64,000 nt of DNA from NCBI RefSeq assembly GCF_024519435.1, contig NZ_JALJRZ010000013.1:1-64000 (forward strand), read 5' to 3'. Under the pieces are notes generated by a model. That model saw nothing but the letters and a program-made list of their open reading frames with translations, did not search any database and was not told the DNA's origin. This stretch comes from Terrabacter sp. Ter38 (lineage in GTDB: Bacteria; Actinomycetota; Actinomycetes; Actinomycetales; Dermatophilaceae). Both the position numbers and the translations under genes were made by a program. Below are positions 1-8,090 of this stretch, in pieces. Positions within the stretch are counted from its first letter, which is position 1. Every line of letters starts with the position of its first letter.

Positions 1-32
1 CTGCCCAGCATCAGAACCCAGGACACGGCAGA

Positions 33-637
33 CTAGAAACCACGAACCGGTGGCCTCGATTTAGAACGTCGGATCGGCCTCATTTTCGAGCGTTGTCGAC
101 ACCATCCCACTCTCGTCGGCCGACGGGGGGACCCGACGGTGTCGAGCCTTGGGCCGGAACGGTATCGGGACTCCCGAGCGGCACAGGTCTCGGGCCGCAT
201 ACCGACGCGCTCCATCAGCCGGCATGAGGCGGTGTTGTCCGCGAAGGCGTTGGCCAACACCCGGCGTACGCCAAGATCCTCGAACGCCAGGCGCAGGAGC
301 GCGCAGACCGCCTCGGTCGCGTACCCATGGCCCGTGCGCGCCGGATCGAGAACCTAGCCGATCTCCGCCTGCTGCCCGCGCGCCCGATCGGGAACGTCCT
401 CCTCCTGCACCCGGGCATCGTCGACCCGGAGCATGTAGTCCCGATGAACGGGCCGTGCAGCTCCACGATGATCGTGCCGCGAGGCGGATCGGCCCGGGGA
501 AGGTGGCTCGGTGCTGGTCCTCGTCGGTCGGCAGGTCGGTCAGCCACTGACCAGACGCCCTCCAGCCGGCGGGACGCGGAGGTCGGCTGCGCGTCCTGAG
601 CCGTGCCACCGAGAAGGGTGAGCCGCCCCGTGCGCAA
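33..637 (-). pseudogene. Decayed GNAT N-acetyltransferase
   Basis: No single frame is intact, but minus-strand pieces in different frames reassemble into one actinobacterial RimJ/RimL-like GNAT acetyltransferase. An N-terminal piece reads QWLTDLPTDEDQHRATF, the middle reads GTIIVELHGPFIG and then, after a shift, DYMLRVDDARVQEEDV. The acetyl-CoA-binding part reads VLDPARTGHGYATEAV, followed by FADNTASCRLMERVGMR. I see at least two frameshifts, one before GTIIVE and one after GPFIG, plus an in-frame TAG where the family has the Trp of GWVLDP. The gene is therefore broken several times and presumably dead. Its neighbour on the other strand is the intact ArsR operon. Exact ends are uncertain. Confidence 0.75.
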
Positions 638-693
638 CGATGCGCTAGGGCCGGTGTAGGGCTCGACGGCCGGGGATCGCCGGCCAGCTGGAC

Positions 694-713
694 AGGCAAG
701 TATCTACTTGCCT
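694..713. promoter_or_regulatory. Perfect palindrome, probable ArsR operator
   Basis: Arms AGGCAAGTA and TACTTGCCT are exact inverted repeats with a 2-bp spacer. The site ends 8 bp before the GTG of the ArsR-type regulator gene. ArsR/SmtB dimers bind such imperfect or perfect 12-2-12-like palindromes, so autoregulation of the three-gene operon is the likely role. That assignment is inference; the palindrome itself is seen directly. Confidence 0.7.
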
Positions 714-721
714 ATCTTGGG

Positions 722-997
722 GTGGTGGGAGATGTGTACCGGGCGCTGGCAGATGCCACGCGACGTCAGATCCTCGATGAGCTGTTCGACCGCGATGGCC
801 TGACGCTGTTCGACATCTGCGCACGCCTGGCCATGAAGCACGGAAACTCATCAACGCGACAGGCGATCTCCCAGCACCTCGCGGTCCTCGAGGACGTGGA
901 CCTCATCCGGTCGCATCGCGAGGGTCGAACGAAGATCCATCACCTGAACACCCGGCCGCTACTCGAGATCTCGCAGCGGTGGCCGACAACCCGATAG
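722..997 (+). CDS. ArsR-family helix-turn-helix regulator
   Basis: This 91-residue protein is a winged-helix repressor of the ArsR type. It opens VYRALADATRRQILDEL, the typical first helices of the family, and contains RQAISQHLAVLEDVDLIRSHREGRTKIHHLN, which covers the recognition helix and wing. I see no metal-binding Cys pair (CVC), so it belongs to the non-metal ArsR branch often paired with VOC or SRPBCC enzymes. The GTG start lies just 8 bp after the palindrome at 694-713 and no clear Shine-Dalgarno is present, so the message may be leaderless. It is followed by the VOC gene after 10 bp, and the two are probably co-transcribed and self-regulated. Confidence 0.85.
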   Translation: MVGDVYRALADATRRQILDELFDRDGLTLFDICARLAMKHGNSSTRQAISQHLAVLEDVDLIRSHREGRTKIHHLNTRPLLEISQRWPTTR

Positions 998-1007
998 GAG
1001 CGGCATC

Positions 1008-1400
1008 GTGCACGCACGCCTGCATGTCACCAGTGTCCTGGTCGACGACCAGGACAAGGCCCTCGCCTTCTACACCGACCGGCTCGGCTTCGTCCCGAAG
1101 ACCGACGTGCCCCTCGGACGGCATCGCTGGCTTACGGTTGCCGAGCCCGACGCCCCTCACGGTGTCGAGCTGCTTCTTGAGCCGGACGAGCACCCGGCCG
1201 CGAAGTCCTTCAAGGATGCGCTGGTCACCGACGGCATCCCCTACACCTCCTTCGCGGTGGACGACGTCGGAGCCGCACACCGCGAGCTCGAACAGCACGG
1301 CGTCCGATTCATTCAACCCCCGACCGCGATGGGCGACATGGTCACGGCGATCCTGGATGACACCTGCGGCAACCTGATCCAACTCATCAGCCCCGCATGA
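1008..1400 (+). CDS. VOC-family (glyoxalase/bleomycin-resistance fold) protein
   Basis: The 130-residue protein has a single vicinal-oxygen-chelate domain: LHVTSVLVDDQDKALAFYTDRLGFVPKTDVPLG at the start and MVTAILDDTCGNLIQL at the end. Family members bind a metal through His/Glu residues and act on varied small molecules or sequester drugs; the substrate cannot be told from sequence. The GTG start is preceded by AGGAG about 8 bp upstream, which fixes it over internal alternatives. It sits in an ArsR-VOC-MORN operon, and its stop overlaps the next ATG by 4 bp. This ArsR-VOC pairing is common in actinobacteria. Confidence 0.85.
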   Translation: MHARLHVTSVLVDDQDKALAFYTDRLGFVPKTDVPLGRHRWLTVAEPDAPHGVELLLEPDEHPAAKSFKDALVTDGIPYTSFAVDDVGAAHRELEQHGVRFIQPPTAMGDMVTAILDDTCGNLIQLISPA

Positions 1401-1747
1401 GCTCGGATGACCGCCCCAACTCCTTCGACGCCGCAGGACGTAAGTCAGGGCGATGGTCCGAACCTGACCCCCATGGCGGAACCATGACCGGGGAGTATCT
1501 CGACGGCGAACGGGTCGGGCGCTGGTGCCACTTCGCCGGCGATGGTCGTCTCCGCTCGGAAGGCGGATACGACCGCGGCGAGCTGCACGGAGTCTGGACC
1601 TGGTACCGAGCCAGCGGGGTGCTCCTCCAGAAGGGCGCCTTCGACCAGGGCTCCAAGGACGGCGCCTGGGAACGATGGGACGCAAAGGGCCACCACCTGG
1701 ACACCACCTGGTGGAAGCAGGGACGCAAACACAAGCCGAACGGCTGA
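1397..1747 (+). CDS. MORN-repeat protein, YwqK-like
   Basis: This 116-residue protein is made of MORN-like repeats (consensus xGxxxGxWxxxxxxG): GGTMTGEYLDGERVGRWCHF, then GGYDRGELHGVWTWYRASG, then KGAFDQGSKDGAWERWD. The pattern is that of proteins labelled YwqK-family antitoxins. That label comes from the Bacillus YwqJ/YwqK pair; no toxin gene is adjacent here, so an antitoxin role is doubtful. It starts inside the VOC stop codon (ATGA) and so is translationally coupled to it. It has no signal peptide or membrane segment and is likely cytoplasmic. Exact function is unknown. Confidence 0.7.
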   Translation: MSSDDRPNSFDAAGRKSGRWSEPDPHGGTMTGEYLDGERVGRWCHFAGDGRLRSEGGYDRGELHGVWTWYRASGVLLQKGAFDQGSKDGAWERWDAKGHHLDTTWWKQGRKHKPNG

Positions 1748-2235
1748 ATGCCATCCCGCACCGGTCGCGCGGGCCTTGAAGTGACGGCCAGGCACGATGA
1801 GGTCGCGTTCGGGCGCGAGTGTCGTGGTCGTGACAGCACCCGGGGTCGCGGGTGCGCGCCAGACGTGCAGCCCGAGAGACCGAGCCCGAGTGCCAGAACG
1901 GCCACGGCGGCCAACCGGCCCGGCTCGCGTCCGCCGACCCGGAAGCTGGCGTCGTGGCCACCACCGACCCTGACTGATGTGCGCTGGCCAAGCATCACGG
2001 TCGCCTTTGAAACGGAGCCTCAATGGCGGGTGCTGATCCGTCCAGTGTCGCACCGGGCCAGGCCGCTGGTCGGTCGATCGGCGACATCCCCCTCTCGTCG
2101 GTGCGCCCGTCCGTTCGGCTATGGCGAACGGGGAGGGGCGTGCCCGCGGGCACTGACTCGGACGGAGCCGGCCCGTGCGGAGCCGGGAACAGACTTGGCC
2201 TTGCCGGCGCGCGGCAACTGCCGATGGCCCGGGCG
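1748..2235. other. 488-bp gap without a convincing gene
   Basis: The only open frames here have Arg/Pro/Gly-rich composition and no family resemblance. On the minus strand a frame starting near 1998 encodes a short signal-peptide-like run, RLAAVAVLALGLGLSGC, with a lipobox. After it the frame degenerates into low-quality sequence antisense to the MORN gene. It may be a remnant or chance. No repeat or terminator is obvious. Confidence 0.4.
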
Positions 2236-4206
2236 TCACCACACGCGGATGCGGGAGGTGCCTGACGACAAGGTGGCGATCGGGCCGGCCGGGTAGGACG
2301 CGTTCGGGTCCTTGCGCGCCCCGAGGAGATCTCGGTCGATCGTCACCGGCGAGCCGTCACGCTCCTCGAAGTCCGCGTCGACGAACCGGACCCTGGGCAG
2401 GTCCGCACCGGTGACGACGCCGACCTGGAGCCCGTCGAACGACTCGGGGAGGACGGCGTCGAGGGAGACGGTGTCGCCCTCCTCGACGACGGTGAAGGAT
2501 GCCGAGTCGAGTCGCAGCGGAGTGTCCTCAGCGGCATACGGGGTGGCTGCTCCGGCGTACGCGTTGTGGTGGATGTAGACGGGCTGTGGCACGTCGGGGA
2601 AGCGGTTGTGGTCGCCCGGGGGCTGGGCGTCGACGAGCGCGAGGTAGTCCGCGAAGGTGGACGGGTGGCCTTCGTAGCCGGCGGTCCCCACCCAGGCGCC
2701 GTCGAAGGTGTGGGCGTCCGTGTTGTAGGCCGCGTCGATCTCACCGCCGGCGAACACGTTGCCGATCCAGCGGTCGTCGGCGCCGTAGATCACGGCGTAG
2801 CCGGCGACGTGAGTGCTGTGGGGACGGTGGTAGGGGGTGGCGCGGTCCATCACCCGGATCAGGCCGAGGGTGCCGCACACGAGGTTGCCGACGTAGGCGC
2901 CGCCCTGGCTGAAGGACTCGATCGAGACCGGGGAGGCGAGCACGTTGTGGTCCACGACGTAGGGTCCGTGGCTCACCTCGACGAAGAGGTCGCGCGAGTT
3001 GCCGTAGAGGACGTTGCGCGCGACCCGAGTCCCCTGGGTCTGCCAGTCGAGCCAGATCCCGAGCGAGCAGGAGTGGATGCGGTTGTGCGTGATCTCCACG
3101 TCGATGGCCGCGTGCAGCTTGATGCCGGCGATCTCGTGCCCGTAGAACTCCCGCTTCAGGGCGATGCGGTGGATGTGGTTGTCCTCGATCGTGGAGAAGA
3201 CACAGCCGAGATGGCCTGCGATGGCGCACTGCCCGCAGTCGTAGATCGTGTTGCGGCGGATGACGTGGGAGCCGATGTGCTCCTTGTCCCAGCCGATCTC
3301 TCTGGCGGAGAAGACGGACTCGAGCTGGTACTGGTAGCCGGGCTTGTCGCCGCGGTTCGTGTAGTTGTTGTCGCCCGTCGAGGCCTCCTTGCCGATGGAG
3401 ATGGCGACGCACTTGGCGTCGTGGATGACGTTGTCCTCGATGACCCAGCCCTTGGCCCAGTTCGGCCCGATGAGTCCCGGCTGGTCCGCCGTCGGCGGGG
3501 CCCACGGTGTCGCCGCCTGGCACAGCTCGAAGCCTCGGACGGTGATGTAGTCGACGTGGTGCTCGGTGGGGTAGAACACGGACCGTCGGACGTTGATCTC
3601 GACGAGTCGCTCGTTCGGGTCGGCGTCGTGGAAGTTCGCCCAGATGATGGTCGCGTCGGGGTCGACCTGTGCGTGCCACACGTACCGCGTCTGGTCGGCG
3701 TCGGGGACGGGGACCGTCTTTCTCGTCCAGTCGTCGGTGACCTCGTCGCGGCGGGCTGGGTGTGACACCTCATCGGGGCTGCCCACCTCGTAGAAGCTGC
3801 GGCCGTCGAGGTACACGTCACCGAGGTGCTTGCGCTGACCGGCCTCGATGGGGCGGACCACCCAGTCGCCGACGACTTCCTCCGCGAAGGGGTTGAAGGA
3901 GCCGAACAGCTCGTTGGGCACGCGCACCGTCCAGACCCCACCGCCCACCTGCTGCCAGTCGGTCACCCGCTCGGAGCCCTTGAGGACGACGTGCTCGCCC
4001 GGCGCCGCCTCGTAGGTGATGCGACGCGCGTCGCTCAGCCCCCCCCGAGGTGGCGCGACCCACTCGCGGTACTCGCCCTCGTGGACGACGACCCGGTCGC
4101 CGGGCCGCGCCAGCTCTGCGGCGCGTCCGATCGTGCGGAAGGGACGGGACTCAGACCCGTCCGCCTGGTCGGAGCCGGCGGGGGCGACATGCAGCACGCT
4201 GGTCAC
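2236..4206 (-). CDS. GH120 beta-xylosidase-like glycoside hydrolase
   Basis: The 656-residue product is a right-handed parallel beta-helix protein that matches, along its whole length, what I recall of the GH120 beta-xylosidase XylC of Thermoanaerobacterium (638 residues). Shared stretches include EYREWV, GLSDARRITYEAAPGE, GSFNPF, VEINVRRS, ATPWAPPTADQPGLIGPNW and EVSHGPYVVDHN. The two GH120 catalytic positions are kept: Asp387 in IWLDWQTQG as nucleophile and Glu410 in LFVEVSHG as acid/base, each offset by 5 from XylC. There is no signal peptide, so it should cleave imported xylo-oligosaccharides in the cytoplasm. The GTG start has GAGGAC about 8 bp upstream; an upstream ATG at 4341 would add an unrelated N-terminus. 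It stands alone, with no transporter or regulator beside it. Confidence 0.88.
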   Translation of the reverse strand: MTSVLHVAPAGSDQADGSESRPFRTIGRAAELARPGDRVVVHEGEYREWVAPPRGGLSDARRITYEAAPGEHVVLKGSERVTDWQQVGGGVWTVRVPNELFGSFNPFAEEVVGDWVVRPIEAGQRKHLGDVYLDGRSFYEVGSPDEVSHPARRDEVTDDWTRKTVPVPDADQTRYVWHAQVDPDATIIWANFHDADPNERLVEINVRRSVFYPTEHHVDYITVRGFELCQAATPWAPPTADQPGLIGPNWAKGWVIEDNVIHDAKCVAISIGKEASTGDNNYTNRGDKPGYQYQLESVFSAREIGWDKEHIGSHVIRRNTIYDCGQCAIAGHLGCVFSTIEDNHIHRIALKREFYGHEIAGIKLHAAIDVEITHNRIHSCSLGIWLDWQTQGTRVARNVLYGNSRDLFVEVSHGPYVVDHNVLASPVSIESFSQGGAYVGNLVCGTLGLIRVMDRATPYHRPHSTHVAGYAVIYGADDRWIGNVFAGGEIDAAYNTDAHTFDGAWVGTAGYEGHPSTFADYLALVDAQPPGDHNRFPDVPQPVYIHHNAYAGAATPYAAEDTPLRLDSASFTVVEEGDTVSLDAVLPESFDGLQVGVVTGADLPRVRFVDADFEERDGSPVTIDRDLLGARKDPNASYPAGPIATLSSGTSRIRVW

Positions 4207-4619
4207 GGCGGTGTGTCCTCTATCTCGAGCGGTGGCAGGAGGCGCCCGTCCGGTGGTCCTGCGCCATTCATGGCACGAACAGAGCGTGCGACCGACACTA
4301 CGCAAGTTGCACTCGGGCATGAGGATTTCGCGGTTCTCCATGGCGACCGCTTGCCCCTCGGAAGGACAGGTCGCCGGGCCTCACCCACCTGGCCGAACGA
4401 GGTCGGCCACGACCGTGAGCCGCAGGCACGACCGTCGTCAGCTGTGACCCGTGGATCCCGTCCGTCGTCCTGTCATTCGAAGAACGACTCCACCGGTTGG
4501 TGTCGCCGTTCGTGGACCCACATCGATCTCACAGCGCATGCGGGACCTGCTGACAGTTTCGTGACTCCACACTGTGCCACCGGCCGCTGTGGCCGGCCTG
4601 ATCACGGTGAGGGTGCCAC
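4207..4619. other. 413-bp divergent intergenic region
   Basis: This lies between the divergent GH120 and protease genes and must carry both promoters. GGTGAGGG at 4606-4613 is the ribosome-binding site of the protease. I see no clear palindromic operator or terminator. Confidence 0.5.
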
Positions 4620-6023
4620 ATGTCGGTCCAAGGCGATGCAGGTCAGAGTGGCGGCTCGACGTCCGGGTCGTCATCGGGCGCGCCGGACCCGTGGACCTCC
4701 ACGTTGTGGGCCCGTCCCGAGACGGTTGGTGGCTACGCCCCATCGACAGCCGTGATGCCCCCCGGGCCTCCGCCACCGCCGCCCCCGCTGCAGCGGCAGC
4801 CCCGCCGAGGGCTGCTCGTGATCGCGGTCGTTCTCTTGGTGGCTCTGCTGGCCGGCGGCGCAGCGCTGGCCGGCACGCTGCGGTCCGGGGGTGACACCTC
4901 GGCGGCACCGCCGACGCCGTCCGCGACCGTCGTCCTGCCCCCTGCGCCCACGCCTTCGAGCTCACCGTCACAGCCCACCCCGAGCGCTCCGCAGAGGTCC
5001 GCGCCGGCCTCGCCCCCCGGGGTCGTGCCGGGGTCGCCGCCGAACGCGGCTCAGCAGCCCGAGACGCTGACACCGCAGCAGGAGGCGGCCGCTGCAGCGG
5101 TGTCCAAAGGCCTCGTCGACGTCAACACGAGCATCGGGTCCGACGGCTCGCAGGGCGCCGGTACGGGAATCGTGCTTTCCGCCGACGGTCTGGTGCTCAC
5201 CAACCATCACGTCGTGGCCGGCGCCACAGCCATCAGGGCGACCGACGCAGGTAATGGGCAGACGTACGACGCGACCGTGCTCGGCTACGACAGCACGCAC
5301 GACGTTGCGGTCTTGCGTCTGAAGGGTGCGTCGGGGCTGACGGTTGCGCCGCTGGGCTCGTCATCGACCGTGCACGTGGGCGATGCCGTCGTCGCCGTCG
5401 GAAACGCCGGTGGGGCCGGTGGGACGCCCAGCTCGGTCGCCGGAACCGTCAGTGCGGTCGGTCAGCCGATCACCGTGCGGGACGAGACGGACGGCTCGGA
5501 CCACACGCTCACGGACCTGATCCAGTTCGAGGCAGCAATCCAACCGGGGGACTCCGGCGGCGCGTTGGTCGACGCCGCGAGCAAGGTCGTCGGTGTCGTC
5601 ACCGCGGGATCCGCCGCCGCTGCATCGACGGACGTCAGCGCGGCGACCGACGGCTTTGCCATCCCGATCGACCAGGCGCGCTCCATAGCCCAGCAGATCA
5701 TCGAGGGGAAGGGGTCGGAGACCGTCCACATCGGTGCAACCGGGTACCTGGGCATACAGGTCACTCCCGGCGGTCGGAACGGCTCGTCACGGCCAGGTGT
5801 GCCGGTGGGGGCTGTCGTGCCCGGGTCTCCTGCAGCACAGGCAGGCATCCGACGAGGAGACGTCATCACCGCCGTGGGCGGCCGAACGGTGACATCCACC
5901 GGCGAACTGCACGCCGCCGTGTCCGCGCACCGCCCTGGCGACACCGTGTCGGTCTCATGGACAGACGCAGCCGGCCAGAACCACACCGCCTCGATCGGCT
6001 TGGGCACCGGCCCGGTCGGATGA
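4620..6023 (+). CDS. Membrane-anchored S1C (HtrA/DegP-like) serine protease with PDZ domain
   Basis: The 467-residue protein has a Ser/Pro-rich cytoplasmic N-terminus ending in a polyproline run, one membrane segment (about 66-86) and a long Pro/Ser linker. A trypsin-like domain follows, with catalytic His197 (LTNHHVVAG), Asp228 (STHDVAVLRL) and Ser312 (QPGDSGGAL). A C-terminal PDZ domain (about 375-462, GYLGIQV to AAQAGIRRGDVITAVGG) completes it. Such proteases degrade or refold damaged envelope proteins. The orientation places the protease outside the membrane. The ATG start is supported by GGTGAGGG 7 bp upstream. It precedes moxR by 28 bp in the same direction, so it may be the first gene of that operon. 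Confidence 0.9.
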   Translation: MSVQGDAGQSGGSTSGSSSGAPDPWTSTLWARPETVGGYAPSTAVMPPGPPPPPPPLQRQPRRGLLVIAVVLLVALLAGGAALAGTLRSGGDTSAAPPTPSATVVLPPAPTPSSSPSQPTPSAPQRSAPASPPGVVPGSPPNAAQQPETLTPQQEAAAAAVSKGLVDVNTSIGSDGSQGAGTGIVLSADGLVLTNHHVVAGATAIRATDAGNGQTYDATVLGYDSTHDVAVLRLKGASGLTVAPLGSSSTVHVGDAVVAVGNAGGAGGTPSSVAGTVSAVGQPITVRDETDGSDHTLTDLIQFEAAIQPGDSGGALVDAASKVVGVVTAGSAAAASTDVSAATDGFAIPIDQARSIAQQIIEGKGSETVHIGATGYLGIQVTPGGRNGSSRPGVPVGAVVPGSPAAQAGIRRGDVITAVGGRTVTSTGELHAAVSAHRPGDTVSVSWTDAAGQNHTASIGLGTGPVG

Positions 6024-6051
6024 CCCACCCCACGCACGAGAGGACACCCCA

Positions 6052-7119
6052 GTGACCCAGTCTTTCCAGTCCCCGGAACCGACACCCGCAACCATCCCCG
6101 CCGCCGACCATGCGGCCGTGCTCGCCGACGCGCTCTTCCAGGTCAAGAAGGTCATCGTGGGCCAGGACCGCCTCATCGAGCGGGTCATGGTGTGCCTCCT
6201 CGCCGACGGCCACTGCCTCATCGAGGGCTTCCCCGGTCTGGCCAAGACGCTGACGGTGTCGACCATGGCGCAGGCGGTGGGCGGCGACTTCACCCGGCTC
6301 CAGTTCACTCCGGACCTGGTGCCCGCCGACCTCGTCGGGACCCGGACCTGGCGGCCGTCGCAGGAGGACTTCGCGATCGAGTGGGGCCCGCTCTTCGCGA
6401 ACGTCGTGCTCGCGGACGAGATCAACCGTGCACCCGCCAAGGTGCAGTCCGCCCTGCTCGAGGCGATGGCCGAGCGGCACGTGACGATCGCCGGCCAGAC
6501 CCGGCCCCTCCCGAGGCCCTTCCTCGTCCTCGCCACGCAGAACCCGATCGAGTCCGAGGGCGTGTACGCCCTGCCGGAGGCCCAGCGCGACCGTTTCCTC
6601 ATGCACGTCATGGTCACTCACCCGACCTACGAGGAGGAGGTCGCGATCGCGCACCGAATGTCCGGTCCGCCGCCCCGAGCCGAGCAGGTGCTGAGGAGCG
6701 GACAGCTCGTCGAGCTTCAGGGCATCGTCCGTGACGTCTTCGTGCACCACGCCGTGCAGGACTACGCCGTCCGCCTCGTCATGACGACCCGCGAGCCCGC
6801 CCGCTGGGGCCAGGAGGACCTGTCGCGGCTCATCGCCCTCGGTGCGAGTCCCCGCGGCACGCTGGGCCTGCTGATCTCGGCTCGGGCCCTCGCCCTGCTC
6901 CGTGGCCGCCGGTACGTGGTCCCACAGGACGTGTACGACATCGCGCCGGATGTCCTGCGTCACCGGATCACGCTCACCTACGACGCGCTCGCGGAGGGTG
7001 TGCACCCCGAGGCCGTGGTCGAGAGACTGCTGCGTTGCGTGCCCGCGCCGAGCATCTCCCCGCAGCAGGCGGTCTACCCGAACTTCGACGTGACGCTCCC
7101 GATGGAGGCGACCGGATGA
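6052..7119 (+). CDS. MoxR-family AAA+ ATPase
   Basis: The 355-residue protein has a MoxR AAA+ core: Walker A GFPGLAKT at 59-66, Walker B VVLADEIN at 118-125, and sensor 1 in LATQNPIESEGVY. MoxR ATPases act as chaperones that insert metal or cofactors or assemble complexes together with a von Willebrand A-domain partner. Here the partners follow directly: a DUF58 protein and a VWA membrane protein, each overlapping the previous gene by 4 bp. A GTG start is used. What the module matures is unknown, although the upstream HtrA-like protease suggests an envelope-stress setting. Confidence 0.92.
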   Translation: MTQSFQSPEPTPATIPAADHAAVLADALFQVKKVIVGQDRLIERVMVCLLADGHCLIEGFPGLAKTLTVSTMAQAVGGDFTRLQFTPDLVPADLVGTRTWRPSQEDFAIEWGPLFANVVLADEINRAPAKVQSALLEAMAERHVTIAGQTRPLPRPFLVLATQNPIESEGVYALPEAQRDRFLMHVMVTHPTYEEEVAIAHRMSGPPPRAEQVLRSGQLVELQGIVRDVFVHHAVQDYAVRLVMTTREPARWGQEDLSRLIALGASPRGTLGLLISARALALLRGRRYVVPQDVYDIAPDVLRHRITLTYDALAEGVHPEAVVERLLRCVPAPSISPQQAVYPNFDVTLPMEATG

Positions 7120-8090
7120 GCGCCCCACTGCTGTCGATGGCCGCACCCGACGCGGCGGCCAGGGCGCAGGTCCTGCGGCGCCTCGAGCTGGCCATCACGC
7201 GCCGGCTCGACGGCCGCGACACCGGCGACCACGCGAGCTTCGCCTATGGCCCGGGCAGCGAGAGGGCCGGGGCGCGACTGTATGCACCCGGGGACGATGC
7301 GAGGCTCGTGGACTGGAACCTGACGGCACGCTCGGGGCAGGTGTGGGTGCGGCAGACAGAGGCCGACCGCGAGCTCGAGACGTGGGTCGTCGCGGACCGA
7401 TCGGCCAGCCTCGACTTCGGGACAGCAGCATGCGAGAAGCGCGACGTCGCCCTCGGCGCGGCCGCGGCATTCGGGATGCTGACCTTGCGTGGCGGCAACA
7501 GGTTCGGCGTCCTGGTCGCCGGCGCCGACCGTCTGGGCCACATCCCCGCGCGACGCGGGCGGAGCGCGTTCCTGGCGGCGCTCGCTGCCGTCCACGACTC
7601 CGCACGTCGGGAGAGCGCGCCCGGCGGCGGCGCCACCCTGGCCGCGGCACTGCGGCGGCTGCCCCTCGTGCAGCCGCGTCGCTGCCAGGTCGTGGTCATC
7701 TCGGACTTCCTCGACGACGACGGCTGGGCGAGCGCGCTGCGCCGCGTGGTCCGTCACCACGACGTGGTGGCCGTCCACGTGACCGATCCGCGCGAGCTGG
7801 CTCTCCCGGCGGTCGGCGTGCTGGCGGTGGTGGACACGGAGAGCGGTCGGCAGCGCTACATCCAGTCGTCCTCACCTGGGCTTCGCGCCAGGTACGCAGC
7901 GGCTGCGGCCGAGCGCCATCGTGACATCAGGTCCCGGATCGACGGCTCGGGCGCGGCATATCTGCACCTGTCCACCGACCGGGACTGGCTGACCGACACG
8001 GTCCGGTTCGCCGCAGAGCTGCACCGGGCCAAGCGCGCCCGCCCGTCCGACGAGGTGCTCGCACGGTTCGGCTCGGCGGCGACCCCATGA
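7116..8090 (+). CDS. DUF58-domain protein of a MoxR/VWA module
   Basis: The 324-residue protein carries the DUF58 signature GARLYAPGDDARLVDWNLTAR, followed by a VWA-like fold with VVADRSASLDFG in place of the metal-site motif. It is translationally coupled to moxR (ATGA overlap) and to the next VWA gene. DUF58 proteins nearly always occur with MoxR ATPases and are thought to be substrate adaptors or co-chaperones; the molecular role is not established. No signal peptide or membrane helix is visible. I chose the ATG at the overlap because the upstream extension is only the shadow of the moxR tail. Confidence 0.9.
   Translation: MSAPLLSMAAPDAAARAQVLRRLELAITRRLDGRDTGDHASFAYGPGSERAGARLYAPGDDARLVDWNLTARSGQVWVRQTEADRELETWVVADRSASLDFGTAACEKRDVALGAAAAFGMLTLRGGNRFGVLVAGADRLGHIPARRGRSAFLAALAAVHDSARRESAPGGGATLAAALRRLPLVQPRRCQVVVISDFLDDDGWASALRRVVRHHDVVAVHVTDPRELALPAVGVLAVVDTESGRQRYIQSSSPGLRARYAAAAAERHRDIRSRIDGSGAAYLHLSTDRDWLTDTVRFAAELHRAKRARPSDEVLARFGSAATP

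Noticed and set aside
1748-1998. Minus-strand frame with a lipobox-like signal peptide
   Set aside because: After the signal-like run the sequence has no family resemblance and runs antisense through the MORN gene; no good ribosome-binding site.
2566-3765. Long plus-strand open frame of nearly 400 codons
   Set aside because: Val/Asp/Gly-rich shadow exactly antisense to the GH120 gene, whose reading frame and catalytic residues are intact.
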